Positions 44,382 to 52,079 of a stretch of DNA of 64,000 nt are shown one piece after another. Source of the DNA: Parabacteroides sp. AM08-6. GTDB taxonomy: Bacteria; Bacteroidota; Bacteroidia; Bacteroidales; Tannerellaceae. Positions within the stretch are counted from its first letter, which is position 1. Each line of letters opens with the position of its first letter. A program made the translations under genes and the position numbers. The DNA is taken from NCBI RefSeq assembly GCF_003473295.1, contig NZ_QRMP01000018.1:9490-73489 (forward strand), given 5' to 3'. The notes under the pieces are model-generated. The model ran no database searches. It had not been told where the DNA came from and saw nothing but the letters and a program-made list of their open reading frames with translations.

Positions 44382-45503
44382 TTATTGATTTTTCTTTATT
44401 TCGTTATATAAAGCCACCCCTTTTGCTGTAAGCAGGTATTTTTGTCTTGGGTGATTAGGCTTATCTGGATATAACACTTTGAGAAAACCGGCCTCGACAG
44501 CGGGGTTTATATAGTTCTCCAAAAATGTCGGTCGATGCTTTAAGCCTATCTTCTCCATTAGACCTTTCAGAGATAATTGCTCGTTTGACAAGGTAAGCAA
44601 TAAAGCGCGAACTTGTTCGGTTACTTGTACGGTAAGTTGTTCGGTACTTGTACGGTTGACATGCCACACCTGTTCTATGGGCAGTGCTTCGGGGGCATTG
44701 ACTACCATATACCTATTCCGCAACTCATTGTTTTCACCCAATAACAGATTGCGAAAGAACCGCTCCAAATATTCGGAATTACGCATGATACCTTTTTGCA
44801 CGTTTTGGTAGTTGGCGCGTACCAGCGCATTACGGAAATACCACGAATGATTGGCGAACAGGTCGTTTGTTACGTCAAAGCCTATAGAACGTAGATAGAG
44901 AATCGTAAAAACGGCAGTCGTCCGAGTATTTCCCTCGCCGAACGGATGGATTTGCCATAGTCCCGACACAAACTTGGCTATGTGGCTCACTAATCCGTTT
45001 CTGTCTACTTTTGAATAGTCGAACTGGCGTTCTTGTTCCAAGTCGTATTCGATAGCTTTGTGAAGATCGGGAGCGGAAACATACAGCACCGTATCACCGC
45101 GCAGTACCCATTCCTTTTTGGTAATGTTGTAATCGCGGATTTGTCCCGCAAATTTGAATACCCCATCAAAAATCCGGCGATGAATCGACGTTAGTCCGAT
45201 AAGCGTAAAAGCAAAGGTTTTCTCGGTAAGAAGTCGGCGGATGTTGGTCGATGCCATATCCGCTTCGTGTATTTCCGCATCTTCGGGCGTATGTGCTATT
45301 TTCGATTGATAATAGCTACGAATAAGCTGTTCGGCTTCGTCGATTGTAATCTCGCCCTCAATATCTTTACGTGCGGTCTCAATCAAGTAGTCGGAAGGCT
45401 TCAAGCCATCGACGGCCTGCAAGCCGATTGCGGTCTGCCATGCATAACCTTTTTCTCGTTTCTGCGGTTCGCCTTGGCGTATGTATTCGTCGAAGTCCAT
45501 CAT
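44382..45503 (-). CDS. Fic-family protein with C-terminal winged helix
   Basis: 373 residues. An N-terminal helical region precedes the Fic core with the complete active-site motif HPFGEGNTR (about residue 188), able to bind Mg-ATP and transfer AMP to a hydroxyl. The region MASTNIRRLLTEKTFAFTLIGLTSIHRRIFDG is typical of large Fic proteins in Bacteroidetes. The C-terminal 80 residues (EQLSLKGLMEKIGLKHRPTFLENYINPAVEAGFLKVLYPDKPNHPRQKYLLTAKG) are a winged helix. Fic enzymes AMPylate proteins as toxins or regulators. It lies 13 bases after a fragment of a restriction specificity gene; Fic genes are often found inside type I restriction loci. Confidence 0.9.
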   Translation of the reverse strand: MMDFDEYIRQGEPQKREKGYAWQTAIGLQAVDGLKPSDYLIETARKDIEGEITIDEAEQLIRSYYQSKIAHTPEDAEIHEADMASTNIRRLLTEKTFAFTLIGLTSIHRRIFDGVFKFAGQIRDYNITKKEWVLRGDTVLYVSAPDLHKAIEYDLEQERQFDYSKVDRNGLVSHIAKFVSGLWQIHPFGEGNTRTTAVFTILYLRSIGFDVTNDLFANHSWYFRNALVRANYQNVQKGIMRNSEYLERFFRNLLLGENNELRNRYMVVNAPEALPIEQVWHVNRTSTEQLTVQVTEQVRALLLTLSNEQLSLKGLMEKIGLKHRPTFLENYINPAVEAGFLKVLYPDKPNHPRQKYLLTAKGVALYNEIKKNQ

Positions 45504-45516
45504 ACCTGTATATTAT

Positions 45517-45834
45517 TTACTGCTCGGTTGTATCAAACATTTTTGCAAGTGAATGATATTCTGCTTTTTCGAATAGATTTATTTCGCCATTCGTTCCCAT
45601 CCGAATAACATCGTTACAAGTCTTTAATCGTGCTGACATTGGCATGATAAATGTTACCATACAGTCGTAATCGGGAAGCCCATTTTGAGAGGGGAGCATA
45701 ATATATTCATCTTGCACCTTACTCCAATATGCTTTATACTCGTAACTGTATTTTTCCCGAATAGATTTTTCTATTGCCGTAGTTAGAAAAAATAGAATTT
45801 CTTTCGGGGGGAGGAATTCTTTTATTACCAACAA
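45517..45834 (-). pseudogene. Fragment of a type I restriction specificity (HsdS-like) subunit
   Basis: About 105 residues. The segment EYKAYWSKVQDEYIMLPSQNGLPDYDCMVTFI matches the boundary of a target-recognition domain and the conserved LP-x-x-x-x-G-x-PD-[YF]-x-x-M-x-x-[FY]-I motif of HsdS and BcgI-type subunits. Full HsdS proteins are about 400 residues, so more than two thirds is missing. A TAA lies directly before the first TTG, and there is no proper start codon, so the gene is broken. No hsdM or hsdR is present. It would be read into the Fic gene from a minus-strand promoter near 45900. Confidence 0.62.
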
Positions 45835-45896
45835 TTATCTACCTCTCTACTACATACTATCATTCAGATAGATACAAGTTTTTTAATTATTTGCGA

Positions 45897-45904
45897 CAAA
45901 GATA
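45897..45904 (-). promoter_or_regulatory. -7 element upstream of the HsdS fragment and Fic gene
   Basis: Minus-strand TATCTTTG about 60 bases upstream of the fragment. It may still drive the Fic gene. No good -33 box is seen. Confidence 0.4.
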
Positions 45905-45957
45905 TGAAATATTTTATACCTTTATTGTTTTGTTATAAAATATTGTTGGTTTAGTAA

Positions 45958-46863
45958 ATGGGAATACAAATGAAACAGGATGGAAGTTCCGTCGGCTTTT
46001 TTAAAGGAATACGGGAACGTATTCATGCTTTTTTACATGATGAGGAACTGAAGAAAAAGCTGTATGTCATTATTTTTGAGTCGGATACGCCAAAAGGGAA
46101 ATTGTTTGATACCGTACTGATTGGGTTTATTATAATGAGTGTGCTTGTCGTGATTGTTGAGAGTTTGCAGACTTTTCCTGCGCAATATGGTTTGGCACTT
46201 CGTATATTAGAGTACGTGTTTACGGGATTTTTCACATTCGAATATGTGGTTCGTATCTATTGTTCTCCACAACCGCGGAAATATATATTCAGCTTTTTCG
46301 GGATAGTCGATTTATTGGCTACTTTGCCTGTTTATCTGGGCTTTTTCTTTGGTGGGACACGCTATTTGTTGGTGATACGAGCATTCCGTTTAATACGTGT
46401 TTTCAGGGTGTTCAAGTTATTTAATTTTCTGAAGGAAGGGAATTTGTTGTTGGTATCCCTCAAAGTCAGCGCTCCGAAGATTTTTGTATTTTTCTTTTTT
46501 GTCCTGATACTTGTAACCTCGATAGGTACTATTATGTATATGGTGGAAGGAACACAGCCGGGAACGGAGTTCACAAATATCCCGAATAGTATTTATTGGG
46601 CGATTGTCACGATGACAACGGTCGGGTATGGGGATATTACTCCTGTTACACCTGTCGGACGGTTTATTTCCGCGATTGTGATGTTGATAGGCTATACGAT
46701 TATTGCGGTGCCTACGGGTATCGTGTCGGCAACGATGGTAGACCAGCACCGGAAAAAGAGAGATGCAAAATGCCCTCAATGCGGGAAAAGCGGTCATGAT
46801 GCGTTGGCAGAGTATTGCAAGCATTGCGGTGCAAAATTGCCGGCGATAATAGAGAAAGAATAA
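45958..46863 (+). CDS. Voltage-gated-type potassium channel with C-terminal zinc ribbon
   Basis: 301 residues with six membrane helices. The S4-like helix RAFRLIRVFRVFKLFNF carries regularly spaced arginines; the pore has SIYWAIVTMTTVGYGDITP with the K+ filter TVGYGD at 221-226. It resembles Kv-family channels such as KvAP and would conduct K+ across the inner membrane, opening with voltage. After S6 a short tail ends in a zinc ribbon: C272-x2-C275-x11-C287-x2-C290. The N-terminal 40 residues are charged and cytoplasmic. The gene stands alone. Confidence 0.9.
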   Translation: MGIQMKQDGSSVGFFKGIRERIHAFLHDEELKKKLYVIIFESDTPKGKLFDTVLIGFIIMSVLVVIVESLQTFPAQYGLALRILEYVFTGFFTFEYVVRIYCSPQPRKYIFSFFGIVDLLATLPVYLGFFFGGTRYLLVIRAFRLIRVFRVFKLFNFLKEGNLLLVSLKVSAPKIFVFFFFVLILVTSIGTIMYMVEGTQPGTEFTNIPNSIYWAIVTMTTVGYGDITPVTPVGRFISAIVMLIGYTIIAVPTGIVSATMVDQHRKKRDAKCPQCGKSGHDALAEYCKHCGAKLPAIIEKE

Positions 46864-46921
46864 GACTGTTCCCGGTAAGTAAATAGCCTGTGTATGGTTG
46901 TGGTTTGTTTGTTCTTTTGTA

Positions 46922-46929
46922 TATCTTTG
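46922..46929 (+). promoter_or_regulatory. -7 element of the small membrane protein gene
   Basis: TATCTTTG, with GTTG 21 bp upstream at 46897-46900. Its position rules out the upstream in-frame ATG at 46890 as the start. Confidence 0.5.
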
Positions 46930-46952
46930 TGGTCTATAAAATGGTTATTGTT

Positions 46953-47180
46953 ATGAAAAATACATCAATGGGGAAACATCTGTTGACCGGAATTGCAACT
47001 TTGGTGCTTACATTTATTTTTGCGGGTGGAATATATCTGGTGTCGCGTTCGGGTGATAATCATGTTCTGCTTTCAATCGTATTGGGTATTACCTGGGTTG
47101 TGGCACTGATACTTCTTTTTTCGACGGTTTACAACCGCAAGCGGCAGGGGCGTATCGTGATAAACAAACATTCCAAATAA
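46953..47180 (+). CDS. Small two-helix membrane protein, unknown function
   Basis: 75 residues from ATG 46953 (MKNTSMGKHLLTGIATLVL). Two hydrophobic helices, about 10-30 and 40-58, are separated by a short polar turn (SRSGDNH) and followed by a basic tail (NRKRQGRIVINKHSK), predicting both ends in the cytoplasm. No family is recognised. ATG 46941 is an alternative start; ATG 46890 lies before the predicted promoter. It ends 45 bases before trpS. Confidence 0.65.
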   Translation: MKNTSMGKHLLTGIATLVLTFIFAGGIYLVSRSGDNHVLLSIVLGITWVVALILLFSTVYNRKRQGRIVINKHSK

Positions 47181-47186
47181 TATTAT

Positions 47187-47194
47187 TATCTTTG
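47187..47194 (+). promoter_or_regulatory. -7 element of trpS
   Basis: TATCTTTG 30 bases before the trpS ATG; no clear -33 box. Confidence 0.5.
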
Positions 47195-47224
47195 CCCTCG
47201 TTTGAAATAAATGAATAATTAAAA

Positions 47225-48274
47225 ATGGAAACAGTAGTAAGTGGCATTCGTCCAACCGGTAATTTGCATCTGGGGAATTACTTCGGAGCAGTAAAGAGTT
47301 TTTTGCAAATGCAGTATGAATATAATTGTTATTTCTTTATTGCTGATTGGCACTCGTTGACTACACATCCGCATCCCGATAATATCCGCAATAGCGTAAA
47401 GACTATCTTGGCCGAATATCTGGCCTGCGGTATCGATCCTGAAAAAGCAACTATCTATATACAGAGTGATGTGCGCGAAGTAGCCGAACTATATTTGTAT
47501 CTGAATATGAATGCCGGTATCGGCGAGTTGATGCGTACCACTTCTTTTAAAGATAAGGCTCGCAAACAGCTCCATATCGATGCTGCCGACAGTGACGGAG
47601 ATATGGAAAAAGAAATATTCAATGAAGGAAACAAGCATAGTGTGAGTGCAGGATTGTTGACTTATCCGACTTTGATGGCGGCTGATATTATTATTCATAA
47701 GGCCGTGAAAGTGCCTGTAGGAAAAGACCAGGAACAGAATATGGAGATGGCACGCCGCTTTGCCCGTCGCTTCAATTCGACGTTCGGTGTGGAATTTTTC
47801 CCGGAACCGGCTTCATTCTATTATTCAAACAAAGCTGTGAAAGTGCCGGGCTTGGATGGTTCCGGTAAGATGGGTAAGAGCGAAGGAAATGCCATCTATT
47901 TGATTGACGATGAAAAAACAATTAAGAAAAAGGTCATGAAAGCTGTTACGGATGCCGGTCCAACGGAACCGAACAGTGTGAAGCCGGAACCGATTGCAAA
48001 TTTGTTTACAATGATGGATATCGTTTCGACGAAAGACACCTATGATTTCTTCAATGAAAAATACAACAATTGTGAAATCCGTTATGGAGATATGAAAAAA
48101 CAGTTGGCGGAAGATATCAATAATTTCTGTGCTCCGATACGTGAACGTATTTTGGATATCCGTGCAAACGATGAATATATGACGAAGGTCGCTCGCATGG
48201 GGGCTGAAAAAGCCAGTGAGAGTGCTGCGAAAACTCTTCGCGAGGTACGTGAAATTATCGGTTTTCGCGGTTGA
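47225..48274 (+). CDS. trpS: Tryptophan--tRNA ligase
   Basis: 349 residues, a class I aminoacyl-tRNA synthetase. The HIGH-type motif is GNLHLGNYFGA near residue 15 and the KMSKS-type motif is GKMGKSEGN near residue 220. PVGKDQEQNMEMARRFARRFN is also typical of TrpRS. It loads tryptophan on its tRNA. No trp attenuator or T-box-like leader is seen in the 30 bases between promoter and start. Confidence 0.96.
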   Translation: METVVSGIRPTGNLHLGNYFGAVKSFLQMQYEYNCYFFIADWHSLTTHPHPDNIRNSVKTILAEYLACGIDPEKATIYIQSDVREVAELYLYLNMNAGIGELMRTTSFKDKARKQLHIDAADSDGDMEKEIFNEGNKHSVSAGLLTYPTLMAADIIIHKAVKVPVGKDQEQNMEMARRFARRFNSTFGVEFFPEPASFYYSNKAVKVPGLDGSGKMGKSEGNAIYLIDDEKTIKKKVMKAVTDAGPTEPNSVKPEPIANLFTMMDIVSTKDTYDFFNEKYNNCEIRYGDMKKQLAEDINNFCAPIRERILDIRANDEYMTKVARMGAEKASESAAKTLREVREIIGFRG

Positions 48275-48327
48275 TTTCTCTAATAATCAACTTCCTATAG
48301 AGTAGAAATAATTGCATACGAAAGTAA

Positions 48328-48379
48328 GCCGGTGTTTTGATTGTTGGTCTTTTTGGACCGGATGAATCAAAATACCGGC
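48328..48379 (+). terminator. Long hairpin downstream of trpS
   Basis: GCCGGTGTTTTGATT (48328-48342) pairs with AATCAAAATACCGGC (48365-48379) with one G-U pair, and an inner GGTC/GGACC pair. No T run follows, so termination is only likely, not certain. Confidence 0.5.
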
Positions 48380-48566
48380 GACTTTATATCCTCTTGATTG
48401 TGAAAACATGTATATTCCTTTTGTCGATAACTCGGTTTGTTAAGTTGTTTTCCGTTTTGTTTTAGTTCCCCTGATTTTTGCGTACTGAGTTTTATTTGTC
48501 TGTCTGTCTTTATCTTGCGCTTTTTGTTAATATTTCGAAATGAATTTATTTGTATCGAAAATGCCG

Positions 48567-48587
48567 TAGTTCTTGCAGAACTATGTC
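48567..48587 (+). repeat. Left inverted repeat of an invertible segment
   Basis: A 21-bp sequence whose first 17 bases are the palindrome TAGTTCTTGCAGAACTA, followed by TGTC. It is the exact reverse complement of 48788-48808, including the asymmetric TGC spacer and the TGTC tail. Confidence 0.9.
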
Positions 48588-48787
48588 GTAATCGTAAAAA
48601 CCTATGAATTAGCTATTTGTTCTGAAAGTTGTTTTTGGTGGATTAGAGTAAAAATCAAATAATCCCTGTTTAGTTCAAATATATGTTACGCATCTATGTT
48701 AAAGTATGCTACCAAAAGTTACCACAACTCTCAAAAGTAAAAAATAATACATAAATTTGTTCCCAATCTATAAATAAAATGAAGGCA
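48588..48787. promoter_or_regulatory. Putative invertible promoter segment upstream of susC
   Basis: 200 bp enclosed by perfect 21-bp inverted repeats, 141 bp before the SusC start. It has a -7 match on the plus strand (TAAATTTG, 48752-48759), directed to susC in the present orientation, and one on the minus strand (TATATTTG, plus 48676-48683), which would face susC after inversion. Neither has an ideal -33 TTTG, so which orientation is active cannot be decided from sequence. Site-specific inversion of promoters before SusC/SusD genes is well known in Bacteroides fragilis. The gap 48275-48928 has no gene. Confidence 0.7.
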
Positions 48788-48808
48788 GACATAGTTCTGC
48801 AAGAACTA
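48788..48808 (-). repeat. Right inverted repeat of an invertible segment
   Basis: Exact reverse complement of 48567-48587; core TAGTTCTGCAAGAACTA with the spacer GCA reversed relative to the left copy. Homology stops at both ends of the 21 bp. Confidence 0.9.
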
Positions 48809-48928
48809 AGAACAAAAAAGTCATTAACAAAAAAGGAATGCCTATGGAGTAATTATTCAAATTTCGCTTATCTGATAAGCTTTTCATTAAACAAAAGAAC
48901 GTAATTCTTAAATTTAAAAAATTAATTT

Positions 48929-51900
48929 ATGAAATTAGCACATTGCAAATTATGTGTTTTACTGTGCTGTTTTACTGCGACATCGGCTCTCACATATGCA
49001 AACAGTGGCAGTAAAGGTGTAAGCATGGAAATTACACAACAAAAAAAACAAGTACATGGAAAAGTCCTTGATGAGACAGGTGAACCGTTGGCCGGTGCTA
49101 CTGTTCAGATAAAAGGTGCGACAAGTGGTGCCATTACAGATGGCGATGGTAATTTTTCCGGTCTTTCTGTTAAAGAATCGGATGTTCTACAAATTGGTTA
49201 TATCGGATACGAACAGTTGGAAGTAGCTGTAAAAGGAAAAACCGAATTGATAGTCACATTGAAACCCAATGTGGAAGCATTGGAAGAAGTAGTCGTTGCG
49301 GCATTTGCCAAACAAAAGAAAGAATCGGTTGTTGCTTCCATCGAATCTGTTAAACCATCTGACTTGAAGGTTCCTTCCAGTAACTTAACCACCTCTCTGG
49401 CTGGTCGTGTGGCTGGTCTTATTTCTTATCAACGTAGTGGTGAACCGGGCAAGGATAATGCAACCTTCTTTATCCGTGGTGTAACTACTTTCGGTTACGC
49501 ACAAAGTCCTTTGATTTTGTTGGATGGTTTTGAAGTGTCAGCGAATGATTTGGCACAGGTGGAACCCGATAATATCGAACAATTTTCTATTTTGAAAGAT
49601 GCTACAGCTGCAGCTCTTTATGGTTCGAAAGGTGCCAACGGAGTAATCTCGGTTACGACAAAACAAGGGAAAGAGGGTTCTTTAACCGTTTCTTTCCGGC
49701 ATGAATCTAAAATTTCAGCACCTACACATATTCCGAATATGGTGGATGGTGTATCTTATATGAGATTGTATAATGAAGCTCAATATAATGACAACCCTAT
49801 TGTCTCTCCACGCTATAGCGCGCAGAAAATACAAAATACACTGTCAGGCTTGAACCCGATGGTTTATCCGAATATAGATTGGTATGGGGAAATGTTTAAA
49901 GACTTCACTTATAACCAGCATTATACGTTGAATGCCAGTGGTGGTGGTAAAGTCGTACGTTACTATATGGCTGTCAGCTATGATAATGATACGGGTATAT
50001 TGAAAGAAAACCGGACGAACAATTTTAAGAACAATATCAATATCGACCGGTTTAACATTTTGGCGAAGGTGAATATCAATCTTACACGTACGACACGTGC
50101 CGAGGTGAATATCAATTCCGTATTCAGAAATTATACCGGTCCGTTTGATGAAGCGACCGATATCTTTAAGAGCGTTATGGCCGGTAACCCGGTAGAATTC
50201 CCTAAGTTTTATGAGCCGGACGAACAGTTTGCCGGAGTAAAACATATCCTGTTCGGGTCTGACCCGTCAAGAGCGTTGACTAACCCCTATGCACAGATGG
50301 TACGTGGTTATAAAGACGGTTTTGAAAGTACAGTGACTTCCCAGTTTACTTTGGAACAGGACTTGGATTTTATCACACGTGGATTGATGTTCCGTGGAAA
50401 GGCTTCTATTGCCAATTATAGCGCTTACGAAAGTAAACGTAGTTACGACCCGTATTTGTATTCATTGGATACTTACGATGAATTTACCAATACTTACAAA
50501 TTGGGTATGGTACATGAAGGTACGGATGTGTTGGGAAATCCAGCAACAACGCGACAGGCCAATAGCCAGACATATTATGAGTTAGGCTTCCACTATAATA
50601 ACACATTTAATGATGTGCATGATTTTGGTGCCGTAGCTATTTATACGCAGGAGGAAGATAAAAATACCAATGGCGGTTCTACTATTCAGGAAACGCTTCC
50701 GGCACGTAATCAAGGTATACGCGGACGTGTCAATTATGCGTTCGATGGTCGATATATGGCTGAAGTTTCTTTGACATACAACGGTTCTGAAAAATTCGAT
50801 AAATCAAAACGTTGGGGTCTTTTCCCGGCTATCGGTGTCGGATATATGATGTCAAATGAAAAATATTGGAAACCGTTGGAAAGCGTCCTTCCTAAATTCA
50901 AATTGAAATATTCATGGGGAAAGGTGGGGAACGATGAAATAGCGAGTGCTTCAGACCGTTTCTTCTTCTTATCCGATATTTCTTTCGGAGGTGACGGGTA
51001 TCGTTGGGGTAACACCTTTACCAATGTTTATGGCGGTTACAATATATCCCGTTATGCCAATCCTTATATCCAATGGGAGATATCGGAAAAGCAGAATATG
51101 GGAGCTGAATTCAACCTGTTTAATTTGGCGGATTTGCAAATAGAATACTTTACTGAAAACCGTTCCAAAATCTATATGCAACGTCAGGATTTACCCCCTT
51201 CGATGGGTTTGGCTGCCGGTGTAGGTATATATGGTAACTTGGGTGAAGTAAAATCGAGAGGTGTCGATGCGTCCATCGATATCAAGAAAAATATCAATAA
51301 AGATTTGTATGTAACCGGACGTTTCAACTTTACGTATGCTCATGGTGAATATGTAGTAGCTTCGGAACCGATATATGAAAATACTCCTTGGAGAAGTAAA
51401 ATCGGATATCCGGTGACACAAAGCTGGGGATATATAGCCGAACGTTTATTCATTGACGAAAACGATGTGGCTAATTCTCCGACACAAAGTTTCAGTACGA
51501 CACAAGCTGGAGATATCAAATATAAAGATATCAATGGCGACGGGAAAATATCCAATGACGATTTAGTTCCGTTAGGTTATCCGACAACTCCTGAAATCAA
51601 CTACGGTTTCGGTTTCTCCATCGGTTATAAAAATTGGGATTTGTCTGCTTTCTTCCAGGGACAGGACCGTGTGTCATTCTTTATCAACTCGGGAGCTATT
51701 GCACCGTTTACGGGTTATCGCAATGCTCTGCAAGTGATAGCTGACGATCACTGGAGTGCTGATAATCCTGTTGCAAATACATTCTGGCCCCGTCTTTCAG
51801 CCGGCAACAACTCAAACAATACTCAGCAATCGACTTGGTGGTTGCGCAATGGTGCGTTTGTCCGTTTGAAAACACTTGAAGTCGGTTATTCTTTGAGCGA

Positions 51901-52066
51901 CCGTCTCATTAAGAAGACTCCTCTTAAATTATGTCGTGTCTATTTCTCAGGTTCCAACTTGTTCCAGATTTCAAAATTTGACCTTTGGGATCCTGAAATG
52001 GGTAGCGATGGATTGGGATATCCGCTGCAACGCGTATATAGCTTAGGTTTACAAGTAACATTCTAA
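48929..52066 (+). CDS. SusC/RagA-family TonB-linked outer-membrane transporter
   Basis: 1045 residues. Signal peptide 1-25; carboxypeptidase-like regulatory domain about 40-115 (VHGKVLDETGEPLAGATVQIKG); TonB-plug about 125-240 with FFIRGVTTFGYAQSPLILLDGFEVSANDLAQVEPDNIEQFSILKDATAAALYGSKGANGVISV; then a 22-strand barrel to the terminal SLGLQVTF. There is no N-terminal STN domain, so it is not of the sigma-factor-signalling class. It imports a glycan or peptide across the outer membrane together with its SusD partner, 13 bases downstream. It is probably switched on and off by the invertible segment upstream. Confidence 0.95.
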   Translation: MKLAHCKLCVLLCCFTATSALTYANSGSKGVSMEITQQKKQVHGKVLDETGEPLAGATVQIKGATSGAITDGDGNFSGLSVKESDVLQIGYIGYEQLEVAVKGKTELIVTLKPNVEALEEVVVAAFAKQKKESVVASIESVKPSDLKVPSSNLTTSLAGRVAGLISYQRSGEPGKDNATFFIRGVTTFGYAQSPLILLDGFEVSANDLAQVEPDNIEQFSILKDATAAALYGSKGANGVISVTTKQGKEGSLTVSFRHESKISAPTHIPNMVDGVSYMRLYNEAQYNDNPIVSPRYSAQKIQNTLSGLNPMVYPNIDWYGEMFKDFTYNQHYTLNASGGGKVVRYYMAVSYDNDTGILKENRTNNFKNNINIDRFNILAKVNINLTRTTRAEVNINSVFRNYTGPFDEATDIFKSVMAGNPVEFPKFYEPDEQFAGVKHILFGSDPSRALTNPYAQMVRGYKDGFESTVTSQFTLEQDLDFITRGLMFRGKASIANYSAYESKRSYDPYLYSLDTYDEFTNTYKLGMVHEGTDVLGNPATTRQANSQTYYELGFHYNNTFNDVHDFGAVAIYTQEEDKNTNGGSTIQETLPARNQGIRGRVNYAFDGRYMAEVSLTYNGSEKFDKSKRWGLFPAIGVGYMMSNEKYWKPLESVLPKFKLKYSWGKVGNDEIASASDRFFFLSDISFGGDGYRWGNTFTNVYGGYNISRYANPYIQWEISEKQNMGAEFNLFNLADLQIEYFTENRSKIYMQRQDLPPSMGLAAGVGIYGNLGEVKSRGVDASIDIKKNINKDLYVTGRFNFTYAHGEYVVASEPIYENTPWRSKIGYPVTQSWGYIAERLFIDENDVANSPTQSFSTTQAGDIKYKDINGDGKISNDDLVPLGYPTTPEINYGFGFSIGYKNWDLSAFFQGQDRVSFFINSGAIAPFTGYRNALQVIADDHWSADNPVANTFWPRLSAGNNSNNTQQSTWWLRNGAFVRLKTLEVGYSLSDRLIKKTPLKLCRVYFSGSNLFQISKFDLWDPEMGSDGLGYPLQRVYSLGLQVTF

Positions 52067-52079
52067 ATTAATGTGATTT

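Noticed and set aside
48567..48808. The two 17-bp palindromes as a simple pair of repressor sites
   Set aside because: Identity extends into the asymmetric TGTC tail and the spacers are reversed, which favours recombination sites; not fully excluded.
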